Source: Lichenicola sp964247725
GTDB lineage: Bacteria > Pseudomonadota > Alphaproteobacteria > Acetobacterales > Acetobacteraceae
Length of the DNA stretch: 64,000 bases
Reading direction: 5' to 3'
NCBI GenBank assembly: GCA_964247725.1
Contig: CAXTVM010000005.1
Location: 51,789 to 115,788 of the forward strand
Notes under the pieces: model-generated
Told to the model about the DNA's origin: nothing
What the model saw: only the letters and a program-made list of their open reading frames with translations
The model's database searches: none
Position numbers and translations under genes: made by a program
Part shown: piece after piece, positions 17,787 to 25,646 of the stretch
Layout: each line of letters starts with the position of its first letter
Position numbering within the stretch: position 1 is the first letter of the stretch

Positions 17787-19343
17787 ATGAGCGAGGACGC
17801 CTTCCTGGTGCCGTCCGGCCTGCCGCCGCTGGTGCTGCTGGTCGACGACGAGCCCGACATCCTGGTCGCCCTGCAGGACCTGCTGGAGGACGAGTTCCGG
17901 GTGCTGGCGGCGGCCTCCGCGCACGAGGCGCTGGCGCTGCTGGCGCGCGAGCCGGGCGTCGCCGTGATCGTCTCCGACCAGCGCATGCCGGGCATGACCG
18001 GCGACGTGTTCCTGGGCCACGCGCGCCGGGTCAGCGACGCCGAGGCGCTGATGCTGACCGGCTACGCCGACCTCAGCGCCGTGGTCTCGGCGCTGAACGA
18101 CGGCCGCATCTCCGGCTACGCGCACAAGCCGTGGGAGCCGGCGGCGCTGCTGGCGATGATCCGGCAGGCGGCGGCGCGGGCCGGGCTCGACGCGGCGCTC
18201 CGGGCCGAGCGCATGCTGCTGCGCGGGCTGATGGACAGCGCCGGCGACGGGCTCAGCTTCAAGGACCGGGCCGGCCGGTACATCCGCCTGAACGCGGTCG
18301 CGGCGGACCGGCTGGGCCATCCGGTCGCGGCCTGCATCGGGCAGACCGAGCCCGTGCTGGCGGCCGGCCTCGCCGGCGCCGACGAGCTCGCCCGCATCGA
18401 GGCCGAGGACCGGCTGGCGCTGGAGGGCGATGCCGCCGGCCGGACGCTGCACCCGGTCGAGCGCGGCGGCCGCCAGCTCTGGATGGAGCGGCTGCGGGCA
18501 CCGCTGCGCGACGGGGGTGGCGCGGTGCGGGCGCTGGCGACGTTCGAGCGCGACGTCACCGAGCATCGCGCGCTGGAGGACCGGCTGCGACAGGCCGACC
18601 GCATGCAGGCGCTGGGCACCATGGCGGGCGGGGTCGCGCACGACTTCAACAACCTGCTGACCGCGATCCTGGGCAGCTTGGAGCTGGCCGCGCGCGCCGC
18701 CGGGCCGGACGAGCGGCTGCAGCGCCTGCTGGAGACCGCCGCCGCCGCCGCCGAGCGGGGTGCTGCGCTGACCCAGCGGCTGCTGAGCTTCAGCCGGCAG
18801 CGCGAGACCGCGCTGCTGGCCGTCGACGTCAACGGGCTGGTGCGGGCGATGGACGACCTGCTGGCGCGCAGCATCGACCGCGGCGGCATCCGGATCGTGC
18901 AGGCACTGGCGCCGGCGCTGCCGCCGGTGCTGGTCGACCCGGCGCAGCTCGAGCTGGCGCTGCTCAACCTGTGCATCAACGCCCGCGACGCGATGGGCGA
19001 CGCCGGCACCATCACGCTCGGCACCCGCAGCGTCGGCATCGGCAGCGCCGGCGACGACGCATCGCCAGGGTCCGGGCCGGAGCCGGACGGCGTCGTCGCG
19101 GGCACCGTGCCGGAGGGGCCATACGTGGTGGTGGCGGTCACCGACACCGGCTGTGGCATGAGCCAGGCGGTGGCCGACCGCATCTTCGAGCCGTTCTTCA
19201 CCACCAAGGAGATCGGGCACGGCACCGGGCTCGGCCTGTCGATGGTCTACGGCTTCATGCAGCAGAGCGGCGGCGCGGTCCGGCTGCGCACCTCGCCCGG
19301 CGCCGGCGCCTGCTTCGAGCTCTGCCTGCCGGTCGCGCCGTAG
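17787..19343 (+). CDS. REC-PAS-histidine kinase
   Basis: A 518-residue protein, last of the chemosensory operon, 18 bases after the preceding stop. A receiver (residues 13-130) has VDDEPD, Asp64 in VIVSDQRMPGMTG and Lys114 in AHKPW, resembling RpfG/HupR-type receivers. A PAS-like domain (about 140-265) contains LMDSAGDGLSFKDRAGRYI. The kinase core has the His box GGVAHDFNNLLTAI, the N-box LCINARDAM and GHGTGLGLSMVYGF. The N-terminal receiver is a likely phosphate acceptor from the CheA or REC-REC kinase, making this protein a plausible output relay. There is no DNA-binding or GGDEF domain, so the final target is encoded elsewhere. Confidence 0.88.
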   Translation: MSEDAFLVPSGLPPLVLLVDDEPDILVALQDLLEDEFRVLAAASAHEALALLAREPGVAVIVSDQRMPGMTGDVFLGHARRVSDAEALMLTGYADLSAVVSALNDGRISGYAHKPWEPAALLAMIRQAAARAGLDAALRAERMLLRGLMDSAGDGLSFKDRAGRYIRLNAVAADRLGHPVAACIGQTEPVLAAGLAGADELARIEAEDRLALEGDAAGRTLHPVERGGRQLWMERLRAPLRDGGGAVRALATFERDVTEHRALEDRLRQADRMQALGTMAGGVAHDFNNLLTAILGSLELAARAAGPDERLQRLLETAAAAAERGAALTQRLLSFSRQRETALLAVDVNGLVRAMDDLLARSIDRGGIRIVQALAPALPPVLVDPAQLELALLNLCINARDAMGDAGTITLGTRSVGIGSAGDDASPGSGPEPDGVVAGTVPEGPYVVVAVTDTGCGMSQAVADRIFEPFFTTKEIGHGTGLGLSMVYGFMQQSGGAVRLRTSPGAGACFELCLPVAP

Positions 19344-19379
19344 CGCGCCGCCGGCCACTCGGCCGGGATCGGAGTCTGG

Positions 19380-20177
19380 TCACCACGGAATCACACCCAT
19401 CGTCGCGTGCGTGAACGTGCCGGTCGGCCCTCCGGAACCCATCAGCGCGACGCGCACGGCCTCGGCAGCACTCTCTTCGAGGGTATCCGTGCCGGCGAAG
19501 CCGTTGAGCTTCGTCTTGATGTAGCCGGGGGATACCGCGTTGACCCTGATGCCGTTGGCCTCCAGTTCGATCGCCATCGCCATCGCCATCGCCATCGCCA
19601 TCGCCATCGCCATCGCCATCGCCATCGTCAGGGCGTTGAGGGCCGTCTTCGAGGCGGCACAGGTCGCGTTGAAGCCGGGACGCAGCGGAGAGTTCGGGTC
19701 GGAAACCAGCGCCAGCGACCCGGCGCCGCTGGAGACGTTGACGATGCGGGAGCCCGGCGTGTCGCGCAGGATCGGCACCGTCGCCCGATAGACGCGGAGC
19801 ATGCCGGACACGTTGGTGTCCCAGACGGCGCGCAGCTCGTCGAGGGAGACGATGCTCGGGCGGTTCGCGCTCACATACTCCTCGAGCGTTTGACCGGGAT
19901 CGCCGGTGGTCGAGATCGCCGCATTCTGGATCAGCACGTCGAGGCGGCCGAACTCCTCGCGGACCCGTTCCGCAGCCGCCGTGATCGATGCCTGATCCGT
20001 CACGTCCAGCTGTAGTGCTGCGGCGTTCGGTCCCGCCTCGTCGGCAGCGGCTTCGCCGCGCCCGAGGTCGCGCGAGCCGACGAGGACGGTGAACCTCTCG
20101 GCGGCCAGATCCGTGGCGATCTGCAAGCCGGTTCCCTGATTGGCGCCCGTGACCGGCGCGACCGGCCTGCCATGCAT
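19380..20177 (-). CDS. Short-chain dehydrogenase with repeat expansion and lost catalytic Tyr
   Basis: A 265-residue classical SDR: TGANQGTG nucleotide motif near the N-terminus, LDVTDQASI, NAAISTTGD and VNVSSGAGSLA. Two features are abnormal. At the YxxxK active site the sequence reads CAASK, with TGT where a TAT/TAC codon is expected, so the catalytic Tyr is Cys. Just after it, nine MA dipeptides (from nine 6-base units at 19571-19624) precede IELEANGIRVNAVSPGYIKT, where homologues normally have only one or two such dipeptides. The frame is intact. It may be catalytically dead or in early decay. It is divergent from a tetR gene, suggesting it is that regulator's target. Confidence 0.75.
   Translation of the reverse strand: MHGRPVAPVTGANQGTGLQIATDLAAERFTVLVGSRDLGRGEAAADEAGPNAAALQLDVTDQASITAAAERVREEFGRLDVLIQNAAISTTGDPGQTLEEYVSANRPSIVSLDELRAVWDTNVSGMLRVYRATVPILRDTPGSRIVNVSSGAGSLALVSDPNSPLRPGFNATCAASKTALNALTMAMAMAMAMAMAMAMAMAIELEANGIRVNAVSPGYIKTKLNGFAGTDTLEESAAEAVRVALMGSGGPTGTFTHATMGVIPW
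19571..19624. repeat. Hexanucleotide tandem repeat (nine TCGCCA units)
   Basis: Nine exact copies of TCGCCA in tandem, followed by one imperfect unit (TCGTCA). It lies inside the SDR gene and encodes alternating Met-Ala on the minus strand. Because the unit is six bases, gain or loss of copies keeps the frame and changes protein length by two residues. It is the only simple-sequence tract of this size in the window. Confidence 0.95.
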
Positions 20178-20235
20178 GGCGATCTCCCGAGGAGAGGTTG
20201 TCAGCGCCGCCGCATTCCGTTGATTGGCAACAAAC

Positions 20236-20248
20236 GGAGCGTCGCTCC
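20236..20248. promoter_or_regulatory. Candidate TetR operator
   Basis: GGAGCGTCGCTCC is a perfect palindrome with 6-bp arms around one base, and a half-site CGGAGCG recurs 20 bases downstream (20257-20263). It lies in the gap between the divergent SDR and TetR genes, the expected place for an autoregulatory operator controlling both. Binding is inferred from position and symmetry only. Confidence 0.5.
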
Positions 20249-20263
20249 TCTACACACGGAGCG

Positions 20264-20884
20264 TTGCACACTACGATAGGGGGGGGATGCGTATCGGACG
20301 CTCGATCGAATGGCCGGCGGGCCGATGCGGCGCCGGAAACGGGTGGCGAGCGCCGTCTGCGCGCCGACGCTCTCGTCGCGGCGGCGAGGGACGTGTTCGC
20401 CACGACCCGAGTGGATGCGACGACCCGTGAGATCGCCGACCGGACGGGCGTCGGCATGGGCACGCTCTTCCGTCGGCTCCCCCAGCGGGCCGACCTGATC
20501 GCCGCCGTGTTCCATGGTGGGATGGACGCCTGCGCGGAAGCCGCAACTACCCTTGCTGCGGAACATCCGCCGTTCGAGGCGCTGGCGAGATGGATGCAGG
20601 TCTATGCCGACTTCATCGCCACCAAGCGAGGTCTGGCCAAGTCGCTCAGCTCCGGCGATCCGGTGTTCGCAGGCGTGTTCGCACGCTTCGATCAGCGCCT
20701 CGGGCCCGCCGTTCGGACGCTCTACGAGACTGCGGCAGCGGCCGGAGAGGTGCGGCCCGACATGGACGCCGCCGAGATACTGTGTGCGTTTTCGACCCTG
20801 TGCATGTCGACCTACGACGGGAAGCCGAACCACGCGGGTCAGATGACGGCTCTCCTCGTGGAGGGGCTTCGACTGCCACGCTGA
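20264..20884 (+). CDS. TetR/AcrR family transcriptional regulator
   Basis: A regulator with the N-terminal helix-turn-helix region RADALVAAARDVFATTRVDA followed by TREIADRTGVGMGTLFRRLP, the typical TetR recognition helix, and a helical C-terminal ligand domain. The start is unclear: no in-frame ATG precedes the HTH. TTG at 20264 (206 residues) leaves the palindromic operator upstream; TTG at 20198 would place the operator inside the gene. An ATG at 20287 is out of frame, which may mean the original start was lost by a small indel. It probably represses itself and the divergent SDR gene. Confidence 0.78.
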   Translation: MHTTIGGGCVSDARSNGRRADAAPETGGERRLRADALVAAARDVFATTRVDATTREIADRTGVGMGTLFRRLPQRADLIAAVFHGGMDACAEAATTLAAEHPPFEALARWMQVYADFIATKRGLAKSLSSGDPVFAGVFARFDQRLGPAVRTLYETAAAAGEVRPDMDAAEILCAFSTLCMSTYDGKPNHAGQMTALLVEGLRLPR

Positions 20885-20947
20885 TGCGGACTGCGAAGGC
20901 GACCGACGCGCCGAAGTCCGTCGATGTCGCTTTCCGTGCGCTGACCC

Positions 20948-21376
20948 CTACCAGTTCGGCCACAGCCCCGGCGTCGCCAGTTCCAGCAGGCTGTCGTCCG
21001 GGTCCCGCAGGTAGAGGCTGGTGCCGCCGCGCGGCCAGGTGATCCGGCTCTCGATCGCGACCGCCTCGGCGGCGAGGTGGCGCTCCCAGCGGCCGAGCTC
21101 GCCCCAGGGGATCGCGAACGACAGGTGGACGCTGCCGCCGCCATCGTGCGGCGGGATGTCGCCGCCGCCGTCGGTCGGCGTCGGCCGGGTCGAGCCGCCG
21201 GCCAGGAACAGCAGCAGCACGGCGTTGCCGGGCAGGCCCAGGCCGCGCATGCGGTCGTCCTCCAGGAACGGCTCGAGGCCGAACACCCGCCGGTAGAACG
21301 ACTGCGCCCGGTCGAGGTCGCGGACGTAGATCGAGGTCTCCAGCAGGTGGCTGAGCCTGGGGACGGGCTCGGTCAT
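20948..21376 (-). CDS. VOC (glyoxalase) family protein
   Basis: A 142-residue vicinal-oxygen-chelate protein. The first module has LSHLLETSIYVRDLDRAQSF with FYRRVFGLEP; the second has SVHLSFAIPWGELGRWERHL and ends SLYLRDPDDSLLELATPG, the usual DPDxxxxE metal-ligand region. The ATG at 21376 is favoured because GGAGACG lies just upstream; an in-frame ATG at 21388 is the alternative. Convergent with the tetR gene. It resembles glyoxalase/dioxygenase-type proteins of unknown substrate. Confidence 0.78.
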   Translation of the reverse strand: MTEPVPRLSHLLETSIYVRDLDRAQSFYRRVFGLEPFLEDDRMRGLGLPGNAVLLLFLAGGSTRPTPTDGGGDIPPHDGGGSVHLSFAIPWGELGRWERHLAAEAVAIESRITWPRGGTSLYLRDPDDSLLELATPGLWPNW

Positions 21377-21502
21377 CGTCGTCTCCATGGTGGTGGCTGT
21401 GGCCGTGGCGACACGGCGGCGTCGGGACGGCGGGCCGGTGTGCAACCCCCCGGCGGCGGCAATGCTTCGCAACGAAGTTCGTTCGCGGAAGGCGATCCCA
21501 CG

Positions 21503-21892
21503 ATGTGCGACCTGCTGGTTCTCGACGACGATCCGCTGGTGCGCATGACGCTGGTGGACGCGCTGCTGGACGAGGGGATCGACGTGATCGGCGCCGGCGC
21601 CGAGGTGGAGGCGCTGGCGGTGCTGCGGGCGGAGCGGACCCCCAGCGTGCTGGTGACCGACCTCGACCTCGGCACCCGGCGCAGCGGCTTCGTGGTGGCG
21701 GCGATCGCGCAGATGCTGCTGCCGGGGATCTCGGTGATCTACATCACCGGCCGGCCGGAGTCTGCGAGCGGCCACGTCATGGGCGAGCGCGAGACCCTGA
21801 TGCTCAAGCCGTTCCTGCCCAGCGCGCTGGCCCGGGCCGCGCAACGGCTGATCCACTCCGGCCACCCCAGCCAGCTGGCCCTAAGCCTTTGA
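21503..21892 (+). CDS. Stand-alone receiver (CheY-like) protein
   Basis: A 129-residue single receiver domain: LLVLDDDPLVR acidic pocket, the phospho-Asp in VLVTDLDLGTRRSG, a Thr in VIYITGRPES and the conserved Lys in LMLKPFLP. No output domain is present, so it acts through protein contacts. It is 2.2 kb downstream of the chemosensory operon and could be a phosphate acceptor for it, but its neighbours here are unrelated, so that is only a possibility. The 229-base gap after it shows no gene. Confidence 0.85.
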   Translation: MCDLLVLDDDPLVRMTLVDALLDEGIDVIGAGAEVEALAVLRAERTPSVLVTDLDLGTRRSGFVVAAIAQMLLPGISVIYITGRPESASGHVMGERETLMLKPFLPSALARAAQRLIHSGHPSQLALSL

Positions 21893-22121
21893 GGGCGGCA
21901 CCGCGGGTCGTACGAGGCCCTGGCCGGCCGTCTCGCCGCCATCGTCATCCCGGGGGGTCGCGAGGTCAAAAAACGGATGGGTGGCCCCGGTGACCGCGCG
22001 GGCATGGTCCTGCGATGCGGTTCGATCCGGTGGCCGCGCACGGCGTTCACCGCTTGGTAACAACGGTCCCGCCACGATAGGCCTGCGCCGCCACGAGAGC
22101 GTCCCCGGGCCGAAGATTTTC

Positions 22122-23159
22122 ATGAGCACGATCGACCTCGTCGTCAGACTGTTTGAGCGGTTGGGCGCGCCGCTGGTGTCGCTTCTGCTGCGGCCCGGCT
22201 CGATGTTCTCCCTGCTCTCGCTGGCTTCCGCGTCGGCGGTGGCGTTCGGGGTGCTAGCGCAGCGGCGCCGGGCGCGCGGGCGGGCGATCCGGGGCAAGGT
22301 GCTGATGCGGGCGCTGCTGCCGCGCCGGCTGCTGCGCGGCGCCTCCGCGCGTGCGGATCTCGGCTTCTTCCTGCTCAACACCCTGATGACGGGCACGCTG
22401 ATCAGCTGGGCGGTGACCTCGTCGACCCCGGTCGGCCACCTGACCAGGGGGATGCTCGCCACCGTGGTCGGGCCAGTGGCGCCGATGGCGCCGGGACCGT
22501 GGGCGGCTGGGGCGATCCGGACACCCCTGATCTTTCTCGCCTTCGAGTTCGGCTACTGGCTTGACCACTACCTCAAGCACCGGGTGCCAGCCCTGTGGGC
22601 GTTCCACAGCGTCCACCACGCCGCCGAGACCCTGTCGCCGCTGACGGTATTCCGGGTACATCCGGTCGATAGCGTAGTGTTCATCAACATCGTCGCGCTG
22701 TGCTCGGGGATCGCGAACGGGGCGGCGGACGCCCTAACGGGAACCACCGGAGGCGAGTTCACCCTGTGGGGTACCAACGTCATCCTGCTGGGCTTCACCC
22801 TGACGGTCCAGCATCTGCAGCATTCCCATCTCTGGATCGCCTTCACCGGCATCTGGGGCCGCCTGCTCGCAAGCCCGGCTCACCACCAGCTGCACCACTC
22901 CTCCGATCCCGCTCATTTCGGCAAGAATCTAGGCAGTTTCCTGTCGGTATGGGACTGGCTGTTCGGCACCCTGCTGATCCCCAAACGCGAACGGGGAACG
23001 CTGACCTTCGGCGGCGAGGTCGCGGCGGATCGGCCCCATTCCGTGACCGGCGGCCTGTTGACACCGTTCGTCAGGGGAGTCGCCTCGCTCGCCGCCATCT
23101 CCAGGCCCCGACCCGGGGGTAGTCTCCGAGCCGCCGTCCGATACGGACGCAGACCGTGA
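22122..23159 (+). CDS. Sterol desaturase / fatty acid hydroxylase family protein
   Basis: A 345-residue integral membrane di-iron protein. Hydrophobic segments occur at about residues 15-45, 85-105 and 135-155. The His clusters of the superfamily are all present: DHYLKH, FHSVHHAAE, QHLQHSHLW and HHQLHHSSDPAHFGKN. The family hydroxylates or desaturates lipid substrates with O2; bacterial members act on sterols, hopanoids, carotenoids or fatty acids. The substrate cannot be assigned, and no hopanoid gene is adjacent. The start is the ATG at 22122; no strong Shine-Dalgarno sequence is visible. Confidence 0.83.
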   Translation: MSTIDLVVRLFERLGAPLVSLLLRPGSMFSLLSLASASAVAFGVLAQRRRARGRAIRGKVLMRALLPRRLLRGASARADLGFFLLNTLMTGTLISWAVTSSTPVGHLTRGMLATVVGPVAPMAPGPWAAGAIRTPLIFLAFEFGYWLDHYLKHRVPALWAFHSVHHAAETLSPLTVFRVHPVDSVVFINIVALCSGIANGAADALTGTTGGEFTLWGTNVILLGFTLTVQHLQHSHLWIAFTGIWGRLLASPAHHQLHHSSDPAHFGKNLGSFLSVWDWLFGTLLIPKRERGTLTFGGEVAADRPHSVTGGLLTPFVRGVASLAAISRPRPGGSLRAAVRYGRRP

Positions 23160-23243
23160 CCTCCCGCGGCACCGCCGGCGCCGCACGGGCACCTTGTCGG
23201 CGCTGCGCTTGCAGGAAGGATCGCCTGCGCTATCTGCAATCCC

Positions 23244-23837
23244 ATGCAGTTCATCCAATCCGCCGGCGCCGATCCGATCGGCTGGCACGGCACCACCATC
23301 CTCTGCGTGCGCCGCGACGGCCAGGTCGCCATGGCCGGCGACGGCCAGGTCACGCTCGGCCAGACCGTGATCAAGGGCAACGCCCGCAAGGTGCGCCGGA
23401 TCGGACCCGACGGCAGCATCCTGTCCGGGTTCGCCGGCGCCACCGCCGACGCCTTCACCCTGCTGGAGCGGCTCGAGGCCAAGCTCGAGCGCTACCCGAG
23501 CCAGCTTGAGCGCGCCTGCGTCGAGCTCGCCAAGGACTGGCGCACCGACCGCTACCTGCGCCGGCTGGAGGCGATGATGGCGGTCGCCGACGACACCCGC
23601 TCGTTCACGCTGACCGGCAACGGCGACGTTCTGGAGCCGGAGGACGGGGTGATCGCGATCGGGTCGGGCGGCAACTACGCGCTGGCGGCGGCGCGCGCGC
23701 TGATGACCGTGGACGGCCTCGACGCGGGGGAGGTCGCGCGGCGCGCGATGCGGATCGCCGCCGAGATCTGCGTCTACACGAACCACTCGGTGATCGTGGA
23801 GACGCTGGGATCCGGCGCCGCGGCGGAGCGACGCTGA
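23244..23837 (+). CDS. hslV: ATP-dependent protease peptidase subunit HslV
   Basis: A 197-residue threonine peptidase of the HslUV proteasome-like complex. The catalytic N-terminal Thr of mature HslV corresponds to Thr17 in WHGTTILCVRRDG, so a 16-residue leader must be removed. AGDGQVTLGQTVIKGNARK, GFAGATADAFTLLERLE, ELAKDWRTDR and IAIGSGGNYALAAARAL are all diagnostic. The protein forms a double hexamer that degrades substrates unfolded by HslU. Its stop overlaps the hslU start by one base, the standard operon. Confidence 0.96.
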   Translation: MQFIQSAGADPIGWHGTTILCVRRDGQVAMAGDGQVTLGQTVIKGNARKVRRIGPDGSILSGFAGATADAFTLLERLEAKLERYPSQLERACVELAKDWRTDRYLRRLEAMMAVADDTRSFTLTGNGDVLEPEDGVIAIGSGGNYALAAARALMTVDGLDAGEVARRAMRIAAEICVYTNHSVIVETLGSGAAAERR

Positions 23838-25156
23838 TGGACGTGCCGACCTACTCGCCGCGCGAGATCGTCGCAGAGCTCGACCGCTACATCGTCGGGC
23901 AGACCGACGCCAAGCGGGCGGTCGCGATCGCGCTCCGCAACCGCTGGCGTCGCGCCCAGCTGGCCGACGGCATCCGCGACGAGGTGGTACCGAAGAACAT
24001 CCTGATGATCGGCCCGACCGGCTGCGGCAAGACCGAGATCGCGCGTCGGCTGGCGCGGCTGGCGCAGGCGCCGTTCCTGAAGGTGGAGGCCACCAAGTTC
24101 ACCGAGGTCGGCTATGTCGGCCGCGACGTCGACAGCATCGTCCGCGACCTGGTCGAGGTCAGCCTGAACATGCTGCGCGAGACCCGCCGCCGCGACGTTC
24201 AGGCCAATGCCGAGAAGGCGGCCGAGGACCGGCTGGTCGACGCGCTGGTCGGCATCACCGCGTCGGCCGACACCAAGGGCAAGTTCCGCCGCATGCTGCG
24301 GGACGGCGAGCTGGAGCAGAAGGAGGTCGAGGTCTCGATCGCCGACGCGCCGGGGGCGCAAGGGGGGCCGATGGACATCCCCGGCCTGCCGTCGGGGAGC
24401 GTGATCAACCTCGGCGACATGATGAAGGGCATGTTCGGCAAGCCCCCCGTGGCCCGCCGCATGACCGTGGAGGCGGCGCGGACCCAGCTCGTCCGCGAGG
24501 AGAGCGACCGGCTGCTCGACAATGACAGCCTCACGCGAGAGGCGGTGGCGCACGCGCAGGACCACGGCATCGTGTTCCTGGACGAGATCGACAAGGTCTG
24601 CGCGCGCTCCTCCGAGGGCGGGTTCCGCGGCGGCGACGTCAGCCGCGAGGGCGTGCAGCGCGACCTGCTGCCGCTGATCGAGGGCACCACCGTCAGCACC
24701 AAGTACGGGCCGGTGAAGACCGACCACATCCTGTTCATCGCGTCGGGCGCGTTCCACCTGGCCAAGCCGGCCGACCTGCTGCCCGAGCTGCAGGGACGGC
24801 TGCCGATCCGAGTCGAGCTGCAGCCGCTGTCGCGCGACGATCTGCGGCGGATCCTGACCGAGCCGGAGCACTCGCTGCTGAAGCAGTACAGCGCGCTGAT
24901 CGGCACCGAGAAGGTGGTGCTCGACTTCAGCGAGGATGCGGTCGACGCGCTGGCCGACCTCGCCGCCGACATCAACGACCGGGTCGAGAACATCGGCGCC
25001 CGCCGGCTGGCGACCGTGCTGGAGCGGCTGCTGGAGGAGATTTCGTTCACCGCCTCCGACCGGCCCGGCGACAGCATCCGCATCGACGCCGCCGCCGTGC
25101 GCGAGCGGGTGGCGCCGCTAGCCCAGAAAGGCGACCTGTCCCGCTTCATCCTCTGA
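23837..25156 (+). CDS. hslU: ATP-dependent protease ATPase subunit HslU
   Basis: A 439-residue AAA+ unfoldase. It has the N-terminal SPREIVAELDRYIVGQ, Walker A GPTGCGKT at residues 59-66, the pore motif region TEVGYVGRDVDS, a Walker B IVFLDEID, the sensor segment LPELQGRLPIRVEL, and ends with RFIL, matching the conserved HslU tail that activates HslV. Length is close to E. coli HslU (443). It unfolds and threads substrates into HslV. The stop codon overlaps the left end of an inverted-repeat-bounded segment. Confidence 0.97.
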   Translation: MDVPTYSPREIVAELDRYIVGQTDAKRAVAIALRNRWRRAQLADGIRDEVVPKNILMIGPTGCGKTEIARRLARLAQAPFLKVEATKFTEVGYVGRDVDSIVRDLVEVSLNMLRETRRRDVQANAEKAAEDRLVDALVGITASADTKGKFRRMLRDGELEQKEVEVSIADAPGAQGGPMDIPGLPSGSVINLGDMMKGMFGKPPVARRMTVEAARTQLVREESDRLLDNDSLTREAVAHAQDHGIVFLDEIDKVCARSSEGGFRGGDVSREGVQRDLLPLIEGTTVSTKYGPVKTDHILFIASGAFHLAKPADLLPELQGRLPIRVELQPLSRDDLRRILTEPEHSLLKQYSALIGTEKVVLDFSEDAVDALADLAADINDRVENIGARRLATVLERLLEEISFTASDRPGDSIRIDAAAVRERVAPLAQKGDLSRFIL

Positions 25157-25318
25157 GCGCGTTCGAGGATGCGCTGTGCCGGCGATCCGACGCGCCCGTC
25201 TGCGCTTGCCGTCTGCTCACGGCCATCGAGGCCGCTCCGCTCCGGTTCTCGACGGTCACGCCGGCCGTGCCGCTGGCGTGGCACTCTCATCCGGCACGCC
25301 CTATTCTCGAACGCGCTC
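25155..25318. repeat. 164-base segment bounded by 13-bp perfect inverted repeats
   Basis: GAGCGCGTTCGAG at 25155-25167 is exactly inverted as CTCGAACGCGCTC at 25306-25318; adjoining bases extend the match to 15 of 16. The intervening 138 bases contain no convincing gene. The left end begins inside the hslU stop codon. This geometry fits a small non-autonomous mobile element, though no target-site duplication is evident. A long-range hairpin after hslU is the alternative. Confidence 0.45.
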
Positions 25319-25336
25319 TGCGCCAGGCATTTAAAG

Positions 25337-25513
25337 CTACGGGTTGCTTCGTAGGTAGTTGACGATGTCGACCAGGGCGGCGCCCGAGATCGGCATGATC
25401 AGCAGGCAGAAGCCGAGGAACAGCAGCAGCAGGCTGAACGCGCGTTCGCCAGGCGCCCGCTCGGGGCGCGGCCGCGGGACTTCCCAATCGGCTCCATCGA
25501 ACGGCATTCGCAT
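25337..25513 (-). CDS. Small single-pass membrane protein
   Basis: A 58-residue protein starting at the ATG at 25513, which follows AGGGGA closely. It has a polar, Pro/Arg-rich N-terminal half and one hydrophobic helix (AFSLLLLFLGFCLLIMPISG, about residues 26-45), then a short tail ending RSNP. A longer frame upstream is unlikely because it would cross the sufE terminator. No family recognised; the clear ribosome site and helix support a real small gene. Confidence 0.55.
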   Translation of the reverse strand: MRMPFDGADWEVPRPRPERAPGERAFSLLLLFLGFCLLIMPISGAALVDIVNYLRSNP

Positions 25514-25607
25514 TCCCCTGCGGCGCGCCGTGGCGCTCGCCGCCGTATCCGCTTGGGCGGTCTGTCCACGATAGGCTTGAGCTGGCCTGAAAGCACCGAC
25601 AAAGCAA

Positions 25608-25630
25608 GGGCCGGCGGAGCGGTCCGGCCC
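25608..25630 (-). terminator. Likely terminator of sufE
   Basis: On the minus strand GGGCCGG, a 9-base loop, then CCGGCCC, followed by TTGCTTTG. The 7-bp GC stem with a T-rich tail lies 17 bases past the sufE stop, and before the small membrane protein gene. Confidence 0.55.
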
Positions 25631-25646
25631 CACTCCGCGTCAACTT

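Noticed and set aside
15738..19358. A 1206-codon open frame on the minus strand, antisense to cheB and both hybrid kinases
   Set aside because: Composition is His/Arg/Gln/Ala-rich with no domain signatures; the plus strand here encodes three clear signalling proteins. Long antisense frames are expected at this GC content.
19565..19630. CRISPR-like or VNTR array
   Set aside because: The unit is 6 bases with no spacers; it is a coding microsatellite.
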